A DNA stretch of 8,755 bases from Deltaproteobacteria bacterium (GTDB taxonomy: Bacteria > Desulfobacterota > Syntrophia > Syntrophales > Smithellaceae). The stretch is taken from contig DSAV01000270.1 of the NCBI GenBank assembly GCA_011046295.1, positions 1-8,755 on the forward strand, given 5' to 3'. A program made the translations under genes and the position numbers. Below the pieces are notes generated by a model. That model had not been told where the DNA came from and did not search any database. It saw nothing but the letters and a program-made list of their open reading frames with translations. Within the stretch, counting starts at the first letter, position 1; every line of letters starts with the position of its first letter. Below are positions 1 to 6,241 of this stretch, one piece after another.

Positions 1-518
1 CCCCTTAAGAATTTTTGATACGTGAAGCACTCTTCATTGTCCAAAGCGGCGCTGCCTATGGATGCTATGCCTTCCGTGCGATTGACAATTTGTCCTTTTT
101 CGTTTTTTTCTACGAAACTGGCATCGCGGCTCTTTTTGATGTTTCTGGCGATTTTATCCAGCGCCCATCCCCATTCGACTTCTTTCCACTCTGCGGCAAA
201 AGGCGCGCGGTAGAGAGGCCTGCTCAAACGGTTTTCGTTATTGACCATCTGGTAAATCGAGCCGCCCTTGCTGCATAACGAACCTCGGTTAATGGGGCTG
301 TCTGGATCTCCTTCCGTATTGACGACTTTACCCTCGCGCGTGGACATAATAATACTGCATCCCAGGGAACAATAGGGACAAATAGTGGTGGTTTCTTTCG
401 CGTACTTGATTTTCAGCGGCTGCGCGTGGGCGGCTACAGGCTTTAAGCTTATGCCCAGTCCGCTTACCGCGGCGACAGCGCCGGAAATCTTTAAGAAACC
501 TCTTCTGCTGACGTCCAT
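1..518 (-). CDS. fdhA: Formate dehydrogenase alpha subunit, N-terminal part (left-edge partial)
   Basis: Catalytic subunit of an exported molybdo/tungsto-bisPGD formate dehydrogenase (formate to CO2), of the FdnG/FdoG type. The gene reads leftward from ATG at 518 and leaves the window after 172 codons. A twin-arginine signal is seen at residues 4-10 (SRRGFLK), then a hydrophobic stretch and a likely cleavage after AHA at 32, so the enzyme should be periplasmic. The 4Fe-4S binding motif follows: Cys47-x2-Cys50-x3-Cys54-x27-Cys82, then the family Lys in CSKG. The visible end (NEECFTYQKFLR) matches the segment shortly before the catalytic Sec/Cys in this family, so that residue lies just outside and its identity cannot be told. 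An AAAGGAG ribosome site (525-531) sits 6 bp before the start. The gene is divergent from fdhD. The family is clear; the exact subtype is less certain. Confidence 0.93.
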   Translation of the reverse strand, partial: MDVSRRGFLKISGAVAAVSGLGISLKPVAAHAQPLKIKYAKETTTICPYCSLGCSIIMSTREGKVVNTEGDPDSPINRGSLCSKGGSIYQMVNNENRLSRPLYRAPFAAEWKEVEWGWALDKIARNIKKSRDASFVEKNEKGQIVNRTEGIASIGSAALDNEECFTYQKFLR

Positions 519-524
519 AAAGCA

Positions 525-531
525 CTCCTTT
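525..531 (-). promoter_or_regulatory. Ribosome binding site of fdhA
   Basis: AAAGGAG read on the minus strand, 6 bp before the ATG at 518. It fixes that start and rules out the in-register-shifted ATG at 534 as the start of this gene, because the frame beginning at 534 gives no recognisable protein. Confidence 0.7.
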
Positions 532-607
532 CATGTGATATTTTTTTTATTCTCACGATTTATAAATAAAGTGATACACATTTTTATCAGTATGACCGAC
601 AGTCAAG

Positions 608-636
608 CATATATACATTATGACGGCGGATGTCAA
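608..636 (-). promoter_or_regulatory. Candidate sigma70-type promoter of fdhA
   Basis: On the minus strand a perfect -35 hexamer TTGACA (631-636) is followed after 17 bp by TATATG (608-613); a TATATA alternative lies at 15 bp. This would give a leader of roughly 80 nt before the fdhA start. The assignment is by consensus only. Confidence 0.45.
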
Positions 637-673
637 TTTTTTTATTCATCAAGCAGCCAGTAATTTCAAGAAT

Positions 674-693
674 TTATGTCATTCATGACATAA
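674..693. promoter_or_regulatory. Near-perfect 20-bp palindrome, candidate operator
   Basis: TTATGTCAT and ATGACATAA form 9-bp inverted arms around a 2-bp centre. Seen as half-sites it is TGTCA-N4-TGACA, the 5-4-5 geometry used by the CRP/FNR superfamily, but the half-site is not the FNR TTGAT. It lies about 38 bp upstream of the candidate fdhA -35 box in the divergent fdhA/fdhD region, so a dimeric regulator acting on one or both genes is plausible. The protein that binds is unknown. Confidence 0.4.
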
Positions 694-751
694 TGCTGAA
701 TAATAATCGCTTCCGCCGGAGCTACAACTGCCTGCCGCCTTTTTCCGAAGC

Positions 752-771
752 TTTGATAAATATTTGTCAAA
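752..771. promoter_or_regulatory. Imperfect 20-bp palindrome upstream of fdhD
   Basis: TTTGATAAAT followed by ATTTGTCAAA: ten-base arms with one mismatch and no spacer. It lies between the other palindrome and the fdhD start. It may be a second operator, though AT-rich DNA throws up such symmetry more easily. Confidence 0.28.
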
Positions 772-789
772 AAAATAAAAAAAGTTAAA

Positions 790-817
790 TTGCTCTGCAC
801 GGTATTGCTGTGATAAA
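790..817 (+). promoter_or_regulatory. Weak promoter candidate for fdhD
   Basis: TTGCTC (790-795) and GATAAA (812-817) are separated by 16 bp, with a TG two bases before the second hexamer as in extended -10 elements. The match to consensus is poor and the call is tentative. The rest of the 519-896 gap holds no gene that I can see. Confidence 0.22.
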
Positions 818-896
818 TAAAGTCTGCGTGTGTAATGGGCGGGCTTTGGGGCCGTAAAAAAAACGAAATAGATTTAGAAAAAAAAGGTAACCGGTT

Positions 897-1697
897 TTGG
901 AAGATACTATTTATGAAAAGTTGAATATCGGGGAAATAATCAAAGGAAAAGACGGCTATCGTGTTCAGGATGTGACTAAAAATGTGATTGCCGAAATTTC
1001 CCTGAAAGTGATGGTGGATTCAGAGGAGTTGGTTTCAGTGCTTTGCCTCAATCAGTACCACGAGGAACTGGCTCTGGGGTTCTTATATAATGAAGGGGTA
1101 ATCAGCTCCTATTCTGACATCGAGAGCGTGACCTTTAATGATAAAATGCTGGCGGTGATGATCAAGTTCAAAGAAGGCGTGATTATCGACCGGCAGGAAA
1201 GCTTAAGAAGCCTGACCTCCGGCTGCGGCAAGTGTTACACGTACATCAATCCGCTCAAAAAAAGCCACTATAAAGAAGTAAAGAGCGATTTCACTTATCC
1301 CCTTGATGAAATTCTCGCAATGATGAATGATTTTGTCAACCGTTCCCGCATCTACATCGATATCGGCGGAGTGCACAGCGTTTTACTTCACACACCTGAT
1401 TATGAAATCCTGATTGAAGATATCGGCCGCCATAACTGCTTTGACAAGATTGCCGGATTGATGATGAAAGAAAACAAAATGGATTTATTCGGCCGGGCGG
1501 TTGTTTTTGTCTCGGGCAGAGTTTCTTCCGAGATAATGGCCAAGATAATACGGATGGGCGTGCCGATTCTTGTTTCCAAATCCACTCCAACTACCGCCGC
1601 CGTCAAGCTTGCCCAGGAGCATCAGGTCACACTGCTGGGCTACGTCCGCGAACATAGCGGCTATATTTACAGTTGGCCGGAAAGAGTGACTGGTTGA
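897..1697 (+). CDS. fdhD: Formate dehydrogenase accessory sulfurtransferase FdhD
   Basis: FdhD moves sulfur from a cysteine desulfurase (IscS) to the Mo/W-bisPGD cofactor before it is inserted into formate dehydrogenase; it acts in the cytoplasm. The 266-aa protein spans the whole family. Conserved blocks: LALGFLYNEGVI near 58-69, the CxxC sulfur-transfer loop SGCGKC with Cys110 and Cys113, IGGVHSVLL near 156-164, DIGRHNCFDKI at 175-185, SGRVSSEIMAKI at 206-217, and STPTTAAVKLA at 229-239. The start is a TTG at 897: an AAAGGT ribosome site (883-888) sits 8 bp upstream, and the first in-frame ATG comes only within conserved sequence. It is divergent from fdhA, its expected client, and followed after 85 bp by a ModE-like gene. 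Confidence 0.95.
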   Translation: MEDTIYEKLNIGEIIKGKDGYRVQDVTKNVIAEISLKVMVDSEELVSVLCLNQYHEELALGFLYNEGVISSYSDIESVTFNDKMLAVMIKFKEGVIIDRQESLRSLTSGCGKCYTYINPLKKSHYKEVKSDFTYPLDEILAMMNDFVNRSRIYIDIGGVHSVLLHTPDYEILIEDIGRHNCFDKIAGLMMKENKMDLFGRAVVFVSGRVSSEIMAKIIRMGVPILVSKSTPTTAAVKLAQEHQVTLLGYVREHSGYIYSWPERVTG

Positions 1698-1782
1698 AGA
1701 CGGATTTTTCAATGCATGACGCGGGTATTTTTTGCTCTGCGGTCGATGCTTATAAAGTAAAACAAATGTATACGGGGGATTT

Positions 1783-2124
1783 ATGGAAATTAAATATAAA
1801 ATTTGGATTGAAAAAAACGGCAAGGTGATTTTTGGCCGGGGGCGGGATGATATTCTTCACGCCATTGAAGAGGCGCGCAGCCTCAGCGCCGCGGCGAAAA
1901 AGCTGGAAATGTCTTACCGCGCGGCATGGGGAAGATTAAAGGCCTCAGAGGAACGATTGGGCATGAAACTGGTCGAAACAAACATCCGTGAAAAATCGAT
2001 GCGGCTTACACAGCATGCGCGCTCTCTCATTGATAGGTTTGAAAAACTCGAAAGTGATGTGGAGAAAATTTTAAAAACAGCTGAACAAGACTTTCGGAAA
2101 CTTACCGCGAAAACAAAAAAGTAA
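1783..2124 (+). CDS. Small ModE-type winged helix-turn-helix regulator (DNA-binding domain only)
   Basis: A 113-aa protein resembling the N-terminal domain of the molybdate regulator ModE, a LysR-like winged helix. The diagnostic part is residues 15-65: VIFGRGRDDILHAIEE, then SLSAAAKKLEMSYRAAWGRL, then EERLGMKLVE, followed by a wing and a charged C-terminal helix. The C-terminal molybdate-binding MOP/TOBE domains of full ModE (about 260 aa) are absent, so it should not sense molybdate in the classical way. The start ATG has a close GGGGG stretch (1774-1778). The gene lies 85 bp after fdhD on the same strand and opposite fdhA, which suggests control of Mo/W or formate genes; that role is inferred. 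Other LysR-type HTH-only regulators remain possible. Confidence 0.85.
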   Translation: MEIKYKIWIEKNGKVIFGRGRDDILHAIEEARSLSAAAKKLEMSYRAAWGRLKASEERLGMKLVETNIREKSMRLTQHARSLIDRFEKLESDVEKILKTAEQDFRKLTAKTKK

Positions 2125-2139
2125 CTACCAAAACCGCCT

Positions 2140-2772
2140 TTATGCTTTTTTTAATCCCTTGATAAAAACGGTTAAGCTTTCTTTAACCATTGTGTGAATT
2201 CGTTCGGCGCGCATCGCCGGATTTCCCATAAAAAGAAAAAGGGAAATGATTCCGTTGAGCATTCCCCAGATGGCATTTTGCGTGTGCCGGACGTCGATGT
2301 CAGGCAGAAAATAACCCTCGTTTATGCCTTTTTGCAAAATTCCGGATATGAACTTGATGTTATCATTGGTTGTTTTGATCAGCTCGGTATTTTGCTGGGG
2401 GGTCAGATTCATCTGTTCCGTCTGCAGCATGAAAGTCATCAATATCCGGAACAGTTCGTTGTCATTCAGGAAATTATTCACATAGCGCTCGGAAAATTCC
2501 AGCAAAAGCTCATCCGCCGGCGCTTCCTTGGTGGTAAAATAAATCAAATCCTTGTGATGTTCGATATTATCCGCGATAAGCACCTGGGCATAGATTTCTT
2601 CTTTACTGTCGAAATACAGATATATGGAACCCTTGCTGACGCCGGCCTTTGCCGCGATGCTGTCTACGGTTACCGCTTTGAATCCTTTGTCAAAAAAAAG
2701 TTTGCGCGCCGCCCTTAATATATTGTTTTTTTTGTTTTCCTTCTCTTTTTTTCTTTTTTCCTGGGGCGACAA
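2140..2772 (-). CDS. TetR/AcrR family transcriptional regulator
   Basis: A dimeric one-component repressor. From the TTG start chosen here it is 210 aa, a usual length for the family. The N-terminal HTH covers about residues 15-60, with KLFFDKGFKAVTVDSIA, the recognition part AKAGVSKGSIYLYF, and then SKEEIY. The C-terminal ligand domain is helical and not diagnostic; an acyl-CoA or other hydrophobic ligand is possible but not shown. Start choice: the frame is open to a GTG at 2817 and an ATG at 2793, but neither has a ribosome site, whereas AGGAG (2780-2784 region) lies about 8 bp before TTG 2772. The gene is convergent with the ModE-like gene, with a 15-bp gap, and lies 135 bp downstream of the peroxiredoxin gene on the same strand. 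Confidence 0.9.
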   Translation of the reverse strand: MSPQEKRKKEKENKKNNILRAARKLFFDKGFKAVTVDSIAAKAGVSKGSIYLYFDSKEEIYAQVLIADNIEHHKDLIYFTTKEAPADELLLEFSERYVNNFLNDNELFRILMTFMLQTEQMNLTPQQNTELIKTTNDNIKFISGILQKGINEGYFLPDIDVRHTQNAIWGMLNGIISLFLFMGNPAMRAERIHTMVKESLTVFIKGLKKA

Positions 2773-2822
2773 AGCAAACTCTCCTTTTTGCATGAATTGG
2801 CAATATTTTACCACCACTTTTC

Positions 2823-2835
2823 TGACTTCTGGTCA
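2823..2835. promoter_or_regulatory. Small inverted repeat upstream of the TetR gene
   Basis: TGAC-TTCTG-GTCA lies about 50 bp upstream of the TetR start. TetR proteins often repress themselves through such symmetry, but the arms are only 4 bp, so support is thin. Confidence 0.2.
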
Positions 2836-2856
2836 ATTACATTAATAAAAAGGACG

Positions 2857-2862
2857 TGTCAA
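2857..2862 (-). promoter_or_regulatory. Candidate -35 box of the TetR gene
   Basis: A perfect TTGACA on the minus strand, between the peroxiredoxin gene and the TetR gene. The expected -10 position (16 to 18 bp on) holds only weak matches, so this is a partial promoter call. It suggests the TetR gene can be transcribed apart from the operon before it. Confidence 0.28.
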
Positions 2863-2907
2863 GGAATAAATCCCTTGTGCCGCTTGGGGCTATTTATGCA
2901 AGATAAA

Positions 2908-3501
2908 TCAATCCTTTAAGTTTTCCAGTTCACGGACGATGCCCTCCAGCGGAGGCCTCTCGTTGATATTGTGGACGTCGATATGACGAATAATGCCTTT
3001 TTTATCGATAATAAAAATTGCTCTTTCCGCCGTGCCGTCGGAACGCAAGATACCGAATTTTTCCGCCACCGCCCCGTGCGGCCAAAAATCTGAAAGAACT
3101 TCAAACCATAAATCGCCCATTTGTTTCGTCCATGAGTGCAGTGTCGGAATATTGTCAACGGATATGCCCAGCAAAGTGGCGGCATTTTCTTCGAAAATAT
3201 CCTGCACGATGTTGTAACCCGGCCACTGGTCGGAACATACTGCCGTCCAAGCCGCAGGAACAAAAGAGAGGACGACATTTTTTTTACCGCGGTAATCCTT
3301 AAGGGAAATCTTTTTTCCGCTTACGGAAGGCAGGGTGAAATCCAACGCTTTATCGCCGACTTTGACCTTCAGCACGCTGTCTACGGGTTTGAGTTTGCCC
3401 GTCTGATAAATATTGTCTTTATAAGCATCGGATAGAGCAAGCGCGCCAGGAGCGGAAAACAAGCACAAGGCAATGGAAAATAAAAGTGTGTAACGTTTCA
3501 T
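2908..3501 (-). CDS. Exported single-cysteine peroxiredoxin (AhpC/TSA-redoxin family)
   Basis: A thioredoxin-fold thiol peroxidase of 197 aa, expected in the periplasm. An N-terminal signal peptide (Lys2-Arg3, hydrophobic core to about 18, likely cut after ALA at 22) precedes the redoxin domain at about 46-195. The peroxidatic motif PxxxTxxC is present as PAAWTAVC with Cys89 and Thr86; the second active-site arginine is probably Arg160 in ERAIFIID. Cys89 is the only cysteine of the mature protein (Cys13 is in the signal), so it needs an outside resolving thiol. It is the last gene of the moxR operon: its AGGAGG site (3507-3512) overlaps the stop codon of the TlpA-like gene upstream, an arrangement expected to couple their translation. 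That neighbour is a good candidate reductant. Family assignment is firm; substrate is unknown. Confidence 0.88.
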   Translation of the reverse strand: MKRYTLLFSIALCLFSAPGALALSDAYKDNIYQTGKLKPVDSVLKVKVGDKALDFTLPSVSGKKISLKDYRGKKNVVLSFVPAAWTAVCSDQWPGYNIVQDIFEENAATLLGISVDNIPTLHSWTKQMGDLWFEVLSDFWPHGAVAEKFGILRSDGTAERAIFIIDKKGIIRHIDVHNINERPPLEGIVRELENLKD

Positions 3502-3510
3502 TTTTTCCTC

Positions 3511-4083
3511 CTATTTTATGCCCGCCAGCGTGACAATTTCCTCCAGAAAAGCGTCTATGTCATCGTGCGCGCCCAGCCTGGAATAAATTATCTGCGGTTT
3601 TTTCGAGCTTTTCAGAGTGACAACAATAAAATAAGGTGTTCTTACTTCACCCAGTATTTTATGAATTTTGAAATCGCCGTCGGGAATCAGCGGAAACTCC
3701 ACTTTGTACCTCTTTTTAAATGTGTTTACCTCGAATGACGTGTTTCCTGCGCCGATGCCTAGTATTTTAATTTTGTCTTTCAAGCGAAAATTGCCTTCAA
3801 TCAATCCATAAAGACGATTAACGTTGGGCGCGTCCGCCTGGCAGTAAGGGCAGTACATACTGAAAATCTGAACGATTACGGCTTGTGCCTTTATCTGATT
3901 AATGGTGAATGTCCCGCTGCCGGATAAACCAAGATATTTGAGATGAGTTTTATCCGCCGGTTTGAGCAACTCAATTTCAGGAAAATTATCTTTGGCCTGG
4001 GGTGTTTTTTGCGCGAAAGCAAAAATTGCAAAAGCGCAAATTGAAAAAACAATAGCGGCCGCGATTGATATTTTTTTTAGCAT
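3511..4083 (-). CDS. Exported TlpA-like thiol-disulfide oxidoreductase (CPYC)
   Basis: A 190-aa thioredoxin-fold protein with a signal peptide at about 1-24 (LKK, long hydrophobic core, AFA before Gln25) and no lipobox. The redox centre is Cys78-Pro-Tyr-Cys81 in FSMYCPYCQADAP, and the usual cis-proline is Pro150 in VRTPYFIV. The Pro-Tyr dipeptide between the cysteines is glutaredoxin/DsbA-like rather than the CGPC of thioredoxin, so it could run either as a reductase or as an oxidase. AAGGGGG stands 4 bp before the ATG; the gap from the VWA gene is 15 bp. It is encoded directly before the single-cysteine peroxiredoxin, which points to a redox pair; this is an inference. No membrane partner of CcdA/DsbD type is in the window. 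Confidence 0.86.
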   Translation of the reverse strand: MLKKISIAAAIVFSICAFAIFAFAQKTPQAKDNFPEIELLKPADKTHLKYLGLSGSGTFTINQIKAQAVIVQIFSMYCPYCQADAPNVNRLYGLIEGNFRLKDKIKILGIGAGNTSFEVNTFKKRYKVEFPLIPDGDFKIHKILGEVRTPYFIVVTLKSSKKPQIIYSRLGAHDDIDAFLEEIVTLAGIK

Positions 4084-4098
4084 AAAACCCCCTTGTTT

Positions 4099-5295
4099 TT
4101 AATTGCGTGATGTTAAATGCCGGACGGCTTTTTCCAAACCGTCGAGCGTAAGCTCGAACATAGGGAAAATTTTTCCGATACTTTTTATCGTCCAGGTGTA
4201 TGACCAATCAGCCTGCTTAACGGGATTGAGCCAGACGCTGTGGCGGAAAGTATCGGCCAGCGTTTGCAGATATGAAATGCTTGGCTCAACATTTTTTTGA
4301 TTCATGTAATAGATAGAACCGTTTTGGTTCATGAGTTCGTAGGGCGCCATAGAGGCGTCTCCGACGATAATTAAACGTGTTTCCGGATCAAAACGAGCGA
4401 AATCTTCAATCGGCACCGGTTTTCGGAAACGTTGAGGGTCGAGCCAGACCTGTTTATAAATTGTGTTATGAAAATAATAAATTTCCAGCTCTTTAAACTG
4501 AAACTGCGCATAGTGAAAAAGTATCTGAACAATTTCAACATAAGGTTCCATGGACCAGCCGCCGTTGTCAATCATCAGTTTTACTTTCAGTCGGTCTGCA
4601 AGCCTACGGTCAAAAACAATTTCAATATCACCCGCGTTGCGCATTGTCTGGTATATGGTCTTTTCCACGTTAACCAGATCCTGCGGCCCGGCTGGTTTTA
4701 GATGTTTGAGCCGTTTGAGCGCCTCACCGATTTGTGACGCGGTAATGGGGCCTTCCTGCGAATAGTCGCGGTAACGGCGTTCCATGGCGACTTTAACTGC
4801 TGATTTATTTTTTGAAACTCCGCCCACGCGCATGCCGCCGGGGTGTTTTCCCGAATGCCCTACCGGCGATGTGCCGCGCGTGCCGATCCAGCGGTTTCCG
4901 CCGTGATGCGCTTGGGTCTGTTCCTTGAGCCGGTCCAGAAAATACTGCATCAGTTCTTCCGGCGTCATTTTTTTCAGTTCCTCTTCGGAGGCGCCCAGCG
5001 CCTCCGCCATTGCGCCCGGGTCTTTGAGCCATTCAGTAAGCAGCGCTTTGGCCAATTCGCCCAGTTCCTCCTGAGTAGGATGAATTTCCGTCACGCCGCG
5101 AAAGGCCACGGAAAAAGCCTGGTCATAAATGTCGAAATACCTTTCGCTTTTCACCAGTAAAGAACGCGTGGCAATATAGAAATCTTCCAGGGAGCGCACC
5201 AATCCCATCGCCAGAGCTTTTTGCAGACGCAAAAATGAAGTGGGGGAAATCGGGATTCCCCTATCACGCAGCATATAGAAAAAATCGACAAACAT
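4099..5295 (-). CDS. CoxE-like VWA domain-containing protein
   Basis: A 398-aa cytoplasmic protein of the CoxE-like VWA group that works with MoxR-type ATPases. The N-terminus FFYMLRDRGIPISPTSF is typical of the group and supports the ATG at 5295, which otherwise has no good ribosome site and is probably translationally coupled (21 bp after the moxR stop). The middle has a charged helical region and a Gly-rich block (RWIGTRGTSPVGHSGKHPGG, 135-154) that I recall as characteristic. The VWA domain starts near 225. Its metal-site motif is degenerate: Asp243-Asn-Gly-Gly-Trp-Ser248 instead of DxSxS; a second acidic site is Asp313 in VGDASMAPYE. In relatives such as CoxD/CoxE and NorQ/NorD, the pair matures or activates a metalloenzyme; the client here is unknown. 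Confidence 0.88.
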   Translation of the reverse strand: MFVDFFYMLRDRGIPISPTSFLRLQKALAMGLVRSLEDFYIATRSLLVKSERYFDIYDQAFSVAFRGVTEIHPTQEELGELAKALLTEWLKDPGAMAEALGASEEELKKMTPEELMQYFLDRLKEQTQAHHGGNRWIGTRGTSPVGHSGKHPGGMRVGGVSKNKSAVKVAMERRYRDYSQEGPITASQIGEALKRLKHLKPAGPQDLVNVEKTIYQTMRNAGDIEIVFDRRLADRLKVKLMIDNGGWSMEPYVEIVQILFHYAQFQFKELEIYYFHNTIYKQVWLDPQRFRKPVPIEDFARFDPETRLIIVGDASMAPYELMNQNGSIYYMNQKNVEPSISYLQTLADTFRHSVWLNPVKQADWSYTWTIKSIGKIFPMFELTLDGLEKAVRHLTSRN

Positions 5296-5316
5296 ACTTT
5301 TATGGCCAGCTTTATC

Positions 5317-6150
5317 TTATTGGTTCGCCGCCAGTTGCAAATCAGAGCTCTTCTTAAACAAAACGCCAAGGTAAGGCACGTCTTCTTTCTTGAGGTCTTT
5401 CCAATGAAAGTCCTTGTCCGATTGCAGGGCGCGTATCCAGTTAATCAGTTCGCGCGTGGCCGGTTTTTTCTCCACGCCGTGGATGCCTCTCAAATTGTAA
5501 AATGTTTCCATGCACGCCGACACCAGGTCGTTTTTTAGATTTGGAAAATGAACGCTGATGATTTTGCGCATCATATCGTGATCGGGAAAGGCGATGTGGT
5601 GAAAGTTACACCGGCCCAAAAACGGATCGGACAAATCTTTTTTCGCATTCGACGTGATGATGATTACCGGCCGGTGTTTGGCTTTTATGGTGCGGTCGAT
5701 TTCGATGATGTCGAACTGCATCTGGTCAAGAATGTCAAGCATATCGTCCTGGAAATCCGTATCAGCTTTATCGATTTCATCGATTAGCAAAACAACTTTT
5801 TTATCCGCGGTAAAGGCCTGGCCGATTTTCCCCATTTTGATATATTCTTCAATTTTGCTTACGTCACGGCCCGAGTCGCTAAAGCGGCTGTCATTAAGGC
5901 GCGTTAATGTGTCGTATTGATATAAAGCGTCAATGAGCTTCATACTGGATTTGACGTTGAGAATAATCAGCGGCATCTGCAGATTCTCCGCTATCGCGTG
6001 CGCCAGCATGGTTTTTCCCGTGCCCGGCTCGCCTTTGAGCAAAAGCGGCATTTCCAGCGCGATGGAGATGTTCACGATCTTAGCCAGTTCATCATCAAGG
6101 ACATAGTGTGCTGCCCCGCTGAATATTGCGGGACGATTCTCTGTTTTCAT
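5317..6150 (-). CDS. MoxR family AAA+ ATPase
   Basis: A 277-aa AAA+ chaperone ATPase of the MoxR/CoxD/NorQ kind, the first gene of the operon. Visible motifs: Walker A GEPGTGKT (40-47), Walker B VVLLIDEID (119-127, Asp124-Glu125), sensor 1 Asn168 in IITSNAKKDLSDPF, the arginine finger Arg180 in FLGRC, and sensor 2 Arg233 in KPATRELINW. All catalytic residues are present and the length is normal, so it should be an active hexameric ATPase. The ribosome site AAGGAG (6161-6166) lies 10 bp before the ATG. It is followed by the CoxE-like VWA gene, its expected partner, and then by two exported thiol proteins. Related pairs insert or activate metal cofactors in partner enzymes; the target of this one is not seen. 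Confidence 0.93.
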   Translation of the reverse strand: MKTENRPAIFSGAAHYVLDDELAKIVNISIALEMPLLLKGEPGTGKTMLAHAIAENLQMPLIILNVKSSMKLIDALYQYDTLTRLNDSRFSDSGRDVSKIEEYIKMGKIGQAFTADKKVVLLIDEIDKADTDFQDDMLDILDQMQFDIIEIDRTIKAKHRPVIIITSNAKKDLSDPFLGRCNFHHIAFPDHDMMRKIISVHFPNLKNDLVSACMETFYNLRGIHGVEKKPATRELINWIRALQSDKDFHWKDLKKEDVPYLGVLFKKSSDLQLAANQ

Positions 6151-6204
6151 ACAAGTAACACTCCTTCAGACATTTTTTAATTGAATAGAGATCCAGGCTG
6201 CGTA

Positions 6205-6220
6205 ACCGTGTGACCGTGTT
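6205..6220. repeat. Two tandem 8-bp repeats (ACCGTGTG / ACCGTGTT)
   Basis: Two adjacent octamers differing in the last base, in the moxR leader region. It could be a paired binding site or chance; nothing else supports it. Confidence 0.2.
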
Positions 6221-6241
6221 CCCGGGCGGACAACCTTATCT

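Noticed and set aside
15..278. Plus-strand open frames at the left edge
   Set aside because: They lie antisense to the formate dehydrogenase gene, whose frame shows a Tat signal and the 4Fe-4S cysteines; they have no ribosome site or recognisable motif.
752..771. FNR box (TTGAT-N4-ATCAA)
   Set aside because: TTGAT is present but the opposite half is GTCAA and the spacing is 8, not 4.
1783..2124. Full-length molybdate-responsive ModE
   Set aside because: The frame ends after 113 codons and the MOP/TOBE sensor domains are missing; no frameshifted remainder is seen, since the convergent TetR gene begins its 3' end 15 bp on.
2170..2188. GGTTAA/TTAACC inverted repeat as a terminator between the convergent genes
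   Set aside because: It lies inside the TetR coding region, has only 6-bp AU-rich arms and no T-run in the right place. No convincing terminator was seen in the 15-bp gap.
4432..5160. Plus-strand open frames opposite the VWA gene
   Set aside because: Shadows of a strongly supported coding frame; composition and lack of ribosome sites argue against them.
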